Part shown: piece by piece, positions 1-8,048 of the stretch
Numbering within the stretch: position 1 is the stretch's first letter
Layout: each line of letters opens with the position of its first letter
Source: DAIPKP01 sp964545875
GTDB lineage: Bacteria > Synergistota > Synergistia > Synergistales > Aminiphilaceae
Assembly (NCBI GenBank): GCA_964545875.1
Contig: CAZJHH010000004.1
Coordinates: 62,001 to 126,000, forward strand
Length of the DNA: 64,000 nucleotides
Direction of reading: 5' to 3'
The notes under the pieces: model-generated
The model's database searches: none
Told to the model about the DNA's origin: nothing
Seen by the model: the letters and a program-made list of their open reading frames with translations, nothing else
Made by a program: the position numbers and the translations under genes

Positions 1-2
1 GA

Positions 3-1277
3 GCCATTATGAACGATAAAAATCGAGCTGCCGGAAGAAGCGGCGTAGGAGCGGTCATGGGCTCGAAAAACCTCAAGGCCCTGGTGGTAAGGGGAACTTC
101 CCGCCCCGTTCCGGCGAATCCCGAAGAGATGAAATCTCTTCTGAAAAGCTCTCTGGAAAAAATCAAGGCCAATCCCGTCACCAGTCAGGGGCTTCCCACA
201 TACGGCACGGCAGTACTGGTGAACATTCTTAATCAACTCGGAGGATATCCTCATAACAACTGGGCAAACGCACACATGCCCAATGCGGATCTTCAGTCCG
301 GCGAAACCCTCGCTCAGGACTTTCTCACGAAAAAATACGCCTGCTTCGGCTGCCCCATCGGCTGCGGCCGGGTAACCAAGGTGGGAGAGCGTCACGGAGA
401 AGGGCCGGAATACGAAACCATCTTCGCCTTCGGAGTCTGCTGCGGCGTGGAACCCCTGGAACCCATCATCGAAGCGAACTATCTCTGCAACGAGTACGGC
501 CTGGATACCATAAGCACGGGAGTAACTCTTGCGGCGGCCATGGAGCTCTACGAAAAAGGGCACATTTTCAAAGAAGAGCTCCAAGGAGGTCCGGAGCTGC
601 GTTTCGGCAATGGCGAGGCCATTGTCTACTGGACAAAAAAGATGGGGCTCCTCGAAGGCTTCGGTAAAAAACTCTCCCAGGGCTCGTTCCGGCTCTGCGA
701 AAGCTACGGCCATCCGGAAATCTCCATGTCCGTAAAAAAACAGGAGATGCCCGCCTACGATGGCCGAGCCATTCAGGGCATCGGACTGAACTACGCCACC
801 TCGAACCGAGGGGGCTGTCATGTCCGGGGATATACCATCTCTCCCGAAGTTCTCGGAATGCCGGAGAAACTGGATCCCGTGGAGATCGATTCCAAACCTC
901 TCTGGGTAAAAATTTTTCAGGATCTTACCGCCGCCATCGACTCCTCGGGAATGTGTCTTTTTACATCCTTCGCCCTGGGAGCCGAAGACTATGCGGCGTT
1001 TCTCAAGGCCGCCACGGGGTTCGACTACGACGGCAACAACGTTCTCGAAGCGGGAGAACGTATCTGGAACCTGGAGCGTCTTTTCAACCTTCGAGAAGGC
1101 ATCCGCCCCGAAGAAGACACCCTTCCCGAACGGCTTCTCAAAGAACCGATTCCCGACGGTCCCTCCAAGGGAATGGTAAGCCGCCTCCCCGAGATGCTTC
1201 CGGAATACTACAAGCTTCGGGAATGGAACCAGAACGGTCTTCCTACCCGAGAAAAACTGGAAACCCTGGGGCTGTAA
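3..1277 (+). CDS. Aldehyde:ferredoxin oxidoreductase, C-terminal part (5' truncated by window edge)
   Basis: The reading frame is open from the left edge, so the gene starts outside the window; the ATG at 9 is internal. About 422 residues are visible, against roughly 600 for the family. The opening AGRSGVGAVMGSKNLKA is the family's nucleotide/cofactor-side motif. The 4Fe-4S ligands are visible as CFGCPIGC, with the distal Cys in DSSGMCLF. Enzymes of this family oxidise aldehydes to acids with a tungsto-bispterin cofactor and reduce ferredoxin, often acting on aldehydes derived from 2-oxo acids during amino-acid fermentation. A MoaD-like gene follows 9 bp downstream, as is common for this family. 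The substrate cannot be read from the sequence. Confidence 0.9.
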   Translation, partial: AIMNDKNRAAGRSGVGAVMGSKNLKALVVRGTSRPVPANPEEMKSLLKSSLEKIKANPVTSQGLPTYGTAVLVNILNQLGGYPHNNWANAHMPNADLQSGETLAQDFLTKKYACFGCPIGCGRVTKVGERHGEGPEYETIFAFGVCCGVEPLEPIIEANYLCNEYGLDTISTGVTLAAAMELYEKGHIFKEELQGGPELRFGNGEAIVYWTKKMGLLEGFGKKLSQGSFRLCESYGHPEISMSVKKQEMPAYDGRAIQGIGLNYATSNRGGCHVRGYTISPEVLGMPEKLDPVEIDSKPLWVKIFQDLTAAIDSSGMCLFTSFALGAEDYAAFLKAATGFDYDGNNVLEAGERIWNLERLFNLREGIRPEEDTLPERLLKEPIPDGPSKGMVSRLPEMLPEYYKLREWNQNGLPTREKLETLGL

Positions 1278-1286
1278 AATTTCTCC

Positions 1287-1559
1287 ATGGTTACGGTGCT
1301 TTTCTTCGCAAGCTTTAGGAACTACACCGGAGAAAAAGCCACCACCGTTGAAGGAGCCTTTTCCGTGGAGGAACTTCTTCGGCTTCTTTGCCGCCGCTAT
1401 GGCAAAACCCTTGAAAATGAGGTTTTTGAGGGAAATACCCTCTCTTCCCAGGTAATCGTCATGGTAAACGGCAGACATATCGCCCATACCGGAGGACCGC
1501 TTACTCCCGTAAAGGACGGCGATACGGTGGCGATTTTTCCTCTTCTCGGGGGAGGCTGA
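1287..1559 (+). CDS. MoaD/ThiS-family sulfur carrier protein
   Basis: This 90-residue ubiquitin-fold protein ends in Gly-Gly-Gly; MoaD/ThiS proteins end in Gly-Gly, which is adenylated and thiocarboxylated. The C-terminal block VKDGDTVAIFPLLGGG is typical of MoaD-like carriers (DGDxVxxxPPxxGG). It starts 9 bp after the oxidoreductase stop, so the two genes are almost certainly cotranscribed. The likely role is sulfur donation in making the pterin dithiolene that holds tungsten or molybdenum in the upstream enzyme. A general molybdopterin-synthase small subunit is the alternative; no MoaE is in view. Confidence 0.85.
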   Translation: MVTVLFFASFRNYTGEKATTVEGAFSVEELLRLLCRRYGKTLENEVFEGNTLSSQVIVMVNGRHIAHTGGPLTPVKDGDTVAIFPLLGGG

Positions 1560-1582
1560 TTCCCGCAGTTTTTCGACGTAGA

Positions 1583-1630
1583 GTACGTGCATGGGGACGG
1601 GCATTTGTATGCCCGTCCCCATGCACGTAC
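1583..1630. terminator. Perfect 22-bp hairpin after the AOR-moaD pair
   Basis: Arms 1583-1604 and 1609-1630 are perfectly complementary around a 4-nt loop (TTGT). There is no U-tract on either side, so it is either a Rho-independent terminator without the usual tail or a REP-like element. It separates the moaD-like gene from the next promoter at 1719. Confidence 0.6.
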
Positions 1631-1718
1631 ATAGACGCTCTGTAGAATCCGGAGAAAAAACACCTTTCAAGGAACGATATAACACGGAACGGCAGAAAAA
1701 GCCGTATATCCTCAAAAT

Positions 1719-1747
1719 TTTACAAATTCTTTCTCTACATTTATACT
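1719..1747 (+). promoter_or_regulatory. Sigma-70-type promoter for the betaine-type binding protein
   Basis: TTTACA at 1719-1724 and TATACT at 1742-1747 are separated by 17 bp. It lies about 70 bp upstream of the ATG at 1815 and downstream of the hairpin at 1583-1630, so the binding-protein gene is probably a separate transcription unit. Confidence 0.6.
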
Positions 1748-1814
1748 TTATCCGGGAGGAGATCCTCATACTCCGCGCTCTTCCAAAACAAAACTACGGT
1801 AAAGGAGAACCTTC

Positions 1815-2831
1815 ATGAAACGAATAATCAGCTTCATGCTGTGCGCAGCAATGTTTTGCACCCTGGCGGTATCGGCCTTGGGAGCTTCGAAAAGCGACGT
1901 GGTTTTCGGAGATCAATCCTGGGACAGCATTCAGTTTCACCACCGTGTAATGGCCTATCTCCTGGAGCATGGCTATGGCATGAAACCCGCATACAACTTC
2001 TCCGAGTCCATGCCGTCCCTTCTCGGTCTCGAACGAGGAGACAATCACATCGTCCTGGAAGTATGGGCCGAGGCCCGCCAGGAATGGTGGGACAAAGCCC
2101 GAAGCTCCGGAAAGGTGCGGGGTTTCGGCAAGGTCTTTCCCGATGCCCCTTCAGGACTCTACATCCCCACCTATCTTACCAAGGGAGACCCCGAGCGGGG
2201 CATCGAACCTCTGGCCCCGGATCTCGTGTCGATCTTCGACCTCCCCAAGTATCAGCACCTCTTCAAAGACCCAGAAGATCCTTCCAAAGGAAGGGTCTAC
2301 AACGCCGTCTCCGGCTGGAAGGCCAATGAGCGCCACGAGATGAAATTCAAGGGATACATGGTGGACGGCAAGCCTCTCATAGCCTCCTTCAATCTCTTCG
2401 ATCCGGGATCTCAGACGGCCCTCTCCGCCGCCATCAAGGGAGCCTACCAGAAGGGACAACCCATCGTGGCCTATTATTGGGAACCCACTCCCCTCCTGGG
2501 AGAACTGGACATGACCCTCCTGAAGGAGCCGGACTACGACGAAAAGATCTTCCGGGAAACCCAGCTCTGCCAAAGCCCCGCCTTTTCGGTGGAAAAAGCC
2601 GCCAATACGGCGTGGCTGAAAAAACATCCCCAGGTGGAACCCCTACTGGAAAAGTACTTCATGAGCCTGGAAAAGACCAACGAAGTTCTGGCGTGGATGC
2701 AGGCTCACGGCAATAATCCGGACAAGGCGGCGATTTGGTTTCTGCAAACCAATCCGGATCTCTGGAAGGCCTGGATAGAGGATCCCCAGGTGAGAGAAGC
2801 CGTGGCAAAAGCTCTGGAAAAGGAGCAATAG
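1815..2831 (+). CDS. Substrate-binding protein, glycine betaine/proline-type (OpuAC family)
   Basis: The 338-residue protein has a Sec signal peptide (MKRIISFMLCAAMFCTLAVSAL..). The mature part resembles OpuAC/ProX binding proteins: an N-terminal VVFGDQSWDSIQFHHRVM block, and a second-lobe YYWEPTPLL block like the WxPHW-type ligand-box region of the family. The ligand would be a quaternary amine such as betaine, or a proline-like solute. The ATG follows a good AAAGGAGAA Shine-Dalgarno. No ATPase or permease gene adjoins it, so it is a solo binding protein that must use a distant transporter. Confidence 0.8.
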   Translation: MKRIISFMLCAAMFCTLAVSALGASKSDVVFGDQSWDSIQFHHRVMAYLLEHGYGMKPAYNFSESMPSLLGLERGDNHIVLEVWAEARQEWWDKARSSGKVRGFGKVFPDAPSGLYIPTYLTKGDPERGIEPLAPDLVSIFDLPKYQHLFKDPEDPSKGRVYNAVSGWKANERHEMKFKGYMVDGKPLIASFNLFDPGSQTALSAAIKGAYQKGQPIVAYYWEPTPLLGELDMTLLKEPDYDEKIFRETQLCQSPAFSVEKAANTAWLKKHPQVEPLLEKYFMSLEKTNEVLAWMQAHGNNPDKAAIWFLQTNPDLWKAWIEDPQVREAVAKALEKEQ

Positions 2832-2905
2832 ATATTTCCCGAAGCTTTCCAGAACCCGGGCATTGAAACCTCTGGAGCACACAAAAGCTTTTCCCGAAAA
2901 ACAAA

Positions 2906-2944
2906 ACTCCGGCGCGGGCAGCAAATTGCGGCCCGCGCCGGAGT
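2906..2944 (-). terminator. Terminator hairpin downstream of the Usp gene
   Basis: A 14-bp perfect stem (2906-2919 with 2931-2944) has an 11-nt loop that can pair further. Read on the minus strand it is followed by a T-rich run (AGTTTTGTTT), so it ends the minus-strand usp transcript. It may also stop the convergent plus-strand transcript. Confidence 0.65.
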
Positions 2945-2994
2945 ACGCGAAGCATGGAAAACGGGAAAAAATATTCTGGGGAATGCCGAGAAAC

Positions 2995-3456
2995 CTACAG
3001 CACCTCTTCGAGGCCGGATCGGTAGATGAGAACCGAGCAGTGAGCATACCGGGCCACGTTGGTAGCCACGCTCCCCACGAGAAAGTGCTGCAACGCCGCA
3101 TGGCCCTGCCGGGCGATGATGATGAGGTTGTACTCTCCCTCCTTGGCAAAACGGAGAATTTCCTCCGCGGGGCTCCCCTCCAGGATTACGACACGATGTT
3201 CATGCTCCGGGAGAGATTCGAGCTCTTCCTCGGCCCGACGTATCCAATGGGCAATCTTTTTCTGGGCTATAGTCTTCAGTTCTTCATCGAGCTTGGGAGG
3301 AATCCAGGGCTCATACCCCCTCCAGGCAAAGGGATGCGATATAACATGCACAAAATCCACTTCCACGTTGAGACGGTGAGCCAGTCCGTGACCATAGGCA
3401 ACGAGGCCCTCGGTATGTTTGCTTAAATCCACGGGAATAAGAATCTTTCTGGGCAT
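2995..3456 (-). CDS. Universal stress protein (UspA family)
   Basis: This 153-residue single-domain Usp begins MPRKILIPVDLSKHTEG. The C-terminal GHAALQHFLVGSVA (about 118-131) matches the ATP-binding G-x2-G-x9-G(S/T) class of the family with an Ala in place of the second Gly. The open frame extends upstream, but the ATG at 3456 is preceded by GAGAGGAGGAAG and fits the family N-terminus, so that start was chosen. It lies 97 bp downstream of the Sel1/beta-helix gene on the same strand. Such proteins are cytoplasmic and stress-responsive; no specific partner can be inferred. Confidence 0.88.
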   Translation of the reverse strand: MPRKILIPVDLSKHTEGLVAYGHGLAHRLNVEVDFVHVISHPFAWRGYEPWIPPKLDEELKTIAQKKIAHWIRRAEEELESLPEHEHRVVILEGSPAEEILRFAKEGEYNLIIIARQGHAALQHFLVGSVATNVARYAHCSVLIYRSGLEEVL

Positions 3457-3553
3457 AACCACTTCCTCCTCTCTTTGTGCGAAACCCCATGGAAATGCTC
3501 CATGGGATTCCATCATACCCAGCTCTTCATGCTCCGTCAAATTTCGGGAATTT

Positions 3554-5659
3554 TTATCCCTCTTCGGGAGAATTCCTAAACTCCGAAGGTGTGGAGGAAA
3601 TATCCGAAGAAAGGCTCTCCTCGGGAAACGCTCCTCGAAAACCGGGGATTCTCTCCCGAGCTCCCATATCGCCGCACCCCCCCGGAGGAAGAGGCCTCCG
3701 GACCCCGCATTGATCCGCATCGGGAGCTTCGTTGCAGCCGGTGGAAGAAAAGGGGATCACATCCACCACGGGACTGCCCCCAAGAGGAAGATGGGAGACA
3801 ATGAGCTTTCCCCTGGAGAACGCCCCCGCGAAAACGGAACAGCTGCTGCTTTCGAGCGAAGAAAGTCCCGGCGAAAGGGGTTCCTCGAGGGTTCCCGAAA
3901 GATCCGTCTCGGAACGAAGGGAGCCGTATTCTTCGGGAAGAATGCCAAAAAAGTTGTACCCCAGGCTTCGGAAAGCCCCTTCTACGTCTCTTAAAGAAGG
4001 AACGCCCTCCTCTCCCTGGGAGGTTTCATTTTCCGCAAAAATAGTGTTCCGCACCCTGGTGGTTCCACCGGGGCCCGAGAAAAGTCCTCCTCCCTTGGGG
4101 GCGGCATTGCGGGTAATCGTGGAGGCATTGAGAACGAGAAAACCCTCGGTATTCGCCAGAGCTCCCCCGCCATGCAACGCTTCATTACCGCTCATGGTAA
4201 CATTTTCAAGCATGGCGGTAGCGGCAAAGGCATTCTCCAGAGCTCCTCCGAGAAGAGCCTTGTTATGCAGGAAAGTGGTATTTTTGATGGAAAGCACCTG
4301 GGCGTTCCTGATGGCTCCTCCAAGTCCCTCGGACTCTAGGGCCTGGTTATTCTCGAAGACGCTGCTCCCCAAGGAGAGAATGCCTCCGTTTCCAATGCCT
4401 CCCCCGACATTGGCTCGGTTATCCGCAATGAGACAGTTTGTAAGGGTAATGGTGCCCCCCTTACGGTTTCCGATTCCGCCTCCGCAGGAGGCCTCATCTC
4501 CCGAAGCGAGATTATCCGCGATGGTGCAATGAGTCATGGCAAGAACGCTGTTATTCCAAATGCCTCCTCCATGAGCCGCCTGGTTTTCCGAAATGATGCA
4601 ATCGTTCAAAATAAGGGTTCCCTCGTTGAGGATTCCCCCTCCGGTTCCCGTGGCCTTTCCCTGAAGAATATGGAGATTCTCCAAAGTCACCACGGCATTT
4701 TCGAGAATGGAAAAGACCCGGGAGACCTGGTTGCCCGAAATGAGCACCCCTCCTCCGGGGCCTGCAATGGTCACGTCTTTTTCTATAACCATGGGACTTT
4801 CGAGAACGATGGTTTTTCCCGCAAGGCCCGTGCTGAAAACGATGGTACCTCCCTCGCTTATGGTGGCAAGAGCGAAACGAAGGGAACCGTAGCCGCTATC
4901 TGCAGTATCGGTAACCACCCGGTAGGAAAGAAAAGCCTGTCGCTTGGCCTTGAGTTTTCGGAATACTGGGTAGGCTTTACTGTATTGTTCGAACTTCTTG
5001 GGATCAATACGGAACAAAAGTCCCTGGGCATACACATCATCTGATGCGGCAGCCTCTTTCAAAAGATCGTAAGCTCGATTAATATGGCGCTCTACTCCCC
5101 ATCCGTGATAATAGCACTCCCCAAGATGAGCTTTGGCGGTAGGATCCTGGGAAGCGGCTTTTTCAAACCACTGAGCAGCCAGGGCGAGATCCCGGGAGAC
5201 CCCCATGCCCATCTGGTAGGCCATACCTAGAGCAGCCTGAGCCTTGGGAGATGCGGAGCTCTCCGAGGCCGCCGCCTTCTGGTACCAAAAGGCGGCTTTT
5301 TCGAAGTCCTCGGGAACTCCCAAACCCCGTTCGTAGAGGGTGGCAATACCGTACTGGGCAATACCGTGTCCCAAATCCGCCGCCACAAGATACCACCGGG
5401 CGGCCTCCTCGTAATCCTGAGAGACGCCGACACCGTCAAAATATCGTTCTCCCCGGGAAAAAGCCTCTTCCGCCGCATCCTCCGCTCGGGGAGCCATCAC
5501 CAAATCTGCCGAAATATCCTCTGAAAGAGGAGAGTGATCTTCCGAAAGGGGAGATACATCGGAAGAGAGGGGCGCCGCAAAAAGCATTCCGGAAGAAAGA
5601 ACAAACGAGACGAATGATAGCCCGAAAATCACCCCGGTTTTTTTTCGAAAAATGATCAT
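3554..5659 (-). CDS. Secreted Sel1-repeat / right-handed beta-helix fusion protein
   Basis: The 701-residue protein has an N-terminal signal peptide. Residues about 60-210 carry four Sel1-like repeats (e.g. ARWYLVAADLGHGIAQYGIA, followed by LGMAYQMGMGVSRD and LGECYYHGWGVERH). Residues about 245-560 are a Pmp/beta-helix region with recurring GGGI.N and GGAL.N turns. The C-terminal stretch (GSPVVDV.., then CGVRRPLPPGG CGDMGARE) resembles the choice-of-anchor-Q tail found on secreted beta-helix proteins. No autotransporter beta-barrel is present. Sel1 repeats are protein-interaction modules and beta-helices are usually adhesins or polysaccharide binders; a cell-surface role is inferred. The ligand is unknown. 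Confidence 0.8.
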   Translation of the reverse strand: MIIFRKKTGVIFGLSFVSFVLSSGMLFAAPLSSDVSPLSEDHSPLSEDISADLVMAPRAEDAAEEAFSRGERYFDGVGVSQDYEEAARWYLVAADLGHGIAQYGIATLYERGLGVPEDFEKAAFWYQKAAASESSASPKAQAALGMAYQMGMGVSRDLALAAQWFEKAASQDPTAKAHLGECYYHGWGVERHINRAYDLLKEAAASDDVYAQGLLFRIDPKKFEQYSKAYPVFRKLKAKRQAFLSYRVVTDTADSGYGSLRFALATISEGGTIVFSTGLAGKTIVLESPMVIEKDVTIAGPGGGVLISGNQVSRVFSILENAVVTLENLHILQGKATGTGGGILNEGTLILNDCIISENQAAHGGGIWNNSVLAMTHCTIADNLASGDEASCGGGIGNRKGGTITLTNCLIADNRANVGGGIGNGGILSLGSSVFENNQALESEGLGGAIRNAQVLSIKNTTFLHNKALLGGALENAFAATAMLENVTMSGNEALHGGGALANTEGFLVLNASTITRNAAPKGGGLFSGPGGTTRVRNTIFAENETSQGEEGVPSLRDVEGAFRSLGYNFFGILPEEYGSLRSETDLSGTLEEPLSPGLSSLESSSCSVFAGAFSRGKLIVSHLPLGGSPVVDVIPFSSTGCNEAPDADQCGVRRPLPPGGCGDMGARERIPGFRGAFPEESLSSDISSTPSEFRNSPEEG

Positions 5660-5835
5660 ATGATATAAAAGCCCCCTTATCCCTGTAGCTACGATTACGT
5701 CATAAGTACAATATAGAAGAATACCGTATAAGCCTCGCTTTAGGCAATACGAGAAGAGTTTTCACGATCTTTGCAAAGCACAGAATAACAGTAAATAATG
5801 TAGAATTGTTCTAAATAGTAAGCAATTGTCACATA

Positions 5836-5864
5836 TTGACATACAAAAGATTCTGCGCTATCCT
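5836..5864 (+). promoter_or_regulatory. Near-consensus promoter for the 36-codon gene
   Basis: TTGACA (5836-5841), a 17-bp spacer and TATCCT (5859-5864) lie about 60 bp upstream of the small ATG at 5925. A TAGAA-TTG-TTCTA palindrome (5801-5813) sits just upstream and could be an activator or repressor site. Confidence 0.7.
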
Positions 5865-5924
5865 TCGCCTTGAAAGCACGGAGGAATGGTTCTCCGAACC
5901 GAAAGGTGATGGAAGGAGATGTTC

Positions 5925-6035
5925 ATGGTGCGCAAGTATGTGGAAGCTCTCATCCGCCGGGAGCGTATCCTGGCGGGAATGGAAAAGGAAACCCATCCGG
6001 TTTATCGCATGATCAGAGACGTGGCAAACCGGTAA
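5925..6035 (+). CDS. Small basic protein, 36 aa, function unknown
   Basis: A short frame starts MVRKYVEALIRRERILAG and ends RMIRDVANR. It has a strong GGAAGGAGAT ribosome-binding site 5 nt before the ATG, a near-consensus promoter (5836-5864) and an intrinsic terminator (6082-6107). All the parts of an independent gene are therefore present. The predicted product is an amphipathic, Arg-rich helix without a membrane segment or signal peptide. I do not recognise the family. It is flanked by a divergent secreted-protein gene and an M20 peptidase gene. It could be a regulatory peptide, a small nucleic-acid-binding protein, or the coding part of a dual-function small RNA. Confidence 0.6.
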   Translation: MVRKYVEALIRRERILAGMEKETHPVYRMIRDVANR

Positions 6036-6081
6036 TTCCAAAGTTCGACAACTCTCCCCCTCCTCCCCCGGAGGGTATCCG

Positions 6082-6107
6082 AAGGCCTCCTTCAAGGAGG
6101 CCTTTTC
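6082..6107 (+). terminator. Intrinsic terminator of the 36-codon gene
   Basis: AAGGCCTCCTT and AAGGAGGCCTT pair around a minimal loop (6082-6104), followed by TTTTCG. It closes the short transcript begun at 5836. Confidence 0.75.
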
Positions 6108-6337
6108 GTTGTGCGACATCCCCGACACACTCTCCCGACAGGAAAGAAACGCTCTTTCTTTTTCTCCCATAAGAATACCCGAAAAAAAGCAAAAAACCCA
6201 GACCTTTACATTACTTTACAAAAAAACCGCACCTCCAGCCAGACTTACTCCCCTTCTTTTTTAGTAGCCCCTCGAACCTTCGAGGTGTATACTTGTTTGC
6301 ACTTTGTCAAGTTTCCCCTGGAGGAGGCGCCTTTATA
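6105..6337 (+). other. Intergenic region before the M20 peptidase gene
   Basis: Between the terminator and the TTG start at 6338 I see no gene. It holds a small palindrome (CCTCGAA-CC-TTCGAGG, 6270-6285) immediately before a TATACT (6288-6293) that could be a -10 box. No convincing -35 accompanies it. Confidence 0.4.
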
Positions 6338-7984
6338 TTGAAGAAAAACACCCGGGAAGAACTACTGGAAAGACTGATTCGCGATCTCGTACACATTCCC
6401 AGCGTCACGGGATCTTCGGAAGAGTGTGCTCCCGCACGGTATCTTCACGACATGTGTACGAAAGAGCCCTACTTTCAAAAACATCCGGATCATTTCGCCC
6501 TTACTCCGGAAGATGCCGAGGGAAAACGCTCCTTCTTCGCCCTGGTCAAATCCGCTCGGAACACTTCGAAAACCCTGCTTTGCATCAGCCACTTCGACGT
6601 GGTGGAGGTGGATGTCTACGGGGATTTACGGCACTTTGCCTACGACTCGGAAAAACTGGAGGAGGCATTCAACCCCCAAGAACTCCCTCTTCAGGTTCGG
6701 GAAGACCTGGAAAGCCGCAACTGGATCTTCGGCCGAGGAGTTATGGACATGAAGTGCGGGGTAGCCCTGGAGCTGGATCTTCTTCTCGAATTCGCCCAAA
6801 ACCAGGAACTCTACGACGTGAATATCGCCATGCTTGCAGTATACGATGAAGAGGGATCGAATACCGGCATGATCCGGGGGGTTTCCTTTCTCGCGGAACA
6901 GGCGAAAACCCTGGAGCTGGATTTTATAGGAGCCGTGAATACGGAGCCTTCGGATGCGGGAAGAAGCGGCACCGAACACCCCCTGATCTTTACGGGATCC
7001 ATGGGAAAGTGTCTGGCCATGTTCTATGCGGTGGGAAAAGAGACCCACTGCGGGAGCTACTTCAAAGGCATGAGTGCGGCCCTGCTCCAGAGCTGCATCA
7101 GCCGGGAATTCGAGGCAAATCCCCGCTATTCGGAGACTGCGGAGGGCACCGTAACCCTTCCTCCGGCGGCCCTTCGGGAGAGAACCGTTCAGGAGGGCCC
7201 CTATTCCGTGACAGTTCCCTACCGAAGCGTTTCCTATTACAACGTCTTCACTCTTCAGAACAATCCGGGAGCGGTGATGGGCCTTCTTTTGGAAGGAGCT
7301 TCCAAGGCCGCCCGGGAGGCCTCGCTGCGCCTGCGGGAAACATGGGAGGAGCTGCTCCGCCTTGGATACCAGGGAGAAGGAGAGCCTCCCCGGGAAGCGG
7401 AAGTACTTACCTTCGAGGAGCTCCGCCGCCGAGCGGCCATTCACTACCCCGGAGATTTTCAGAGGGAGTACCAGAAATGGCAGGAAGAGCTTCCCTCCTC
7501 GCTGGACCTCCGAGAGCGTTGCCTGGGGCTGGTGGAAAAGCTTCTTCCCTGGAGGGGAAACCGGGAACCTCTGATCGTGGTGGGCTTTCTTCCTCCTTTT
7601 ATGCCGCACCGGAGCAACCGGAAAAACAACCCTCGGGAAAGAACCTTTCTCGAGGGAGCAGAAAAGGTGATCTCCCAAGCCCAAGAACGATATGGCCGTA
7701 CTCTGGAGATCGACCCCTTTTTCGGAGGACTCTGCGATCTCAGCTATCTCGGATGGGAACAGGATTCCCAGGATCTGCGGATTCTCCGGAACAACCTTCC
7801 CGGCTGGGGAGCGTTCTACTCCCTTCCGGTGGAGGCCATGAAGGCACTCGACATGCCCGTGCTCAATCTGGGCCCCCTGGGAAGAGATCCCCACAAACAC
7901 ACGGAGCGTCTCGAGCGGGATTACGCTTTGCGGGAGCTTCCGGAGCTGCTGCGGTTTTTCATACGATCCGTATCCGAACGATAA
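6338..7984 (+). CDS. M20-family metallopeptidase, RocB-like
   Basis: The product is about 548 residues, longer than standard M20 enzymes and similar to RocB-type proteins. The metal-site motifs are visible: CISHFDVVEVD (His/Asp), FGRGVMDMKCGVALE (the GRGxxDMKG class), VYDEEGSNTG (Glu-Glu) and the C-terminal HKHTER (last His/Glu). I chose the TTG at 6338 because GGAGGAGGCG lies just upstream and the longer frame from 6293 has no ribosome-binding site. It probably hydrolyses a peptide or acyl-amino acid in the cytoplasm; RocB-type proteins are linked to arginine use in Bacillus but their reaction is unproven. It stands alone between two terminators. Confidence 0.82.
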   Translation: MKKNTREELLERLIRDLVHIPSVTGSSEECAPARYLHDMCTKEPYFQKHPDHFALTPEDAEGKRSFFALVKSARNTSKTLLCISHFDVVEVDVYGDLRHFAYDSEKLEEAFNPQELPLQVREDLESRNWIFGRGVMDMKCGVALELDLLLEFAQNQELYDVNIAMLAVYDEEGSNTGMIRGVSFLAEQAKTLELDFIGAVNTEPSDAGRSGTEHPLIFTGSMGKCLAMFYAVGKETHCGSYFKGMSAALLQSCISREFEANPRYSETAEGTVTLPPAALRERTVQEGPYSVTVPYRSVSYYNVFTLQNNPGAVMGLLLEGASKAAREASLRLRETWEELLRLGYQGEGEPPREAEVLTFEELRRRAAIHYPGDFQREYQKWQEELPSSLDLRERCLGLVEKLLPWRGNREPLIVVGFLPPFMPHRSNRKNNPRERTFLEGAEKVISQAQERYGRTLEIDPFFGGLCDLSYLGWEQDSQDLRILRNNLPGWGAFYSLPVEAMKALDMPVLNLGPLGRDPHKHTERLERDYALRELPELLRFFIRSVSER

Positions 7985-8022
7985 AATACCCGGGGACGCT
8001 TGCAAGCGTCCCCGGGTATTTT
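7983..8022. terminator. Bidirectional terminator, perfect 40-bp palindrome
   Basis: Positions 7983-8002 and 8003-8022 are perfect reverse complements, starting AAAATACCCGGGG and ending in TATTTT. The A-run before and T-run after the stem give a U-tail in both directions. It lies between the convergent M20 peptidase and disulfide oxidoreductase genes, so it can end both transcripts. Confidence 0.85.
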
Positions 8023-8048
8023 CACAAAAAAGAACTGTCGAAAACCCT

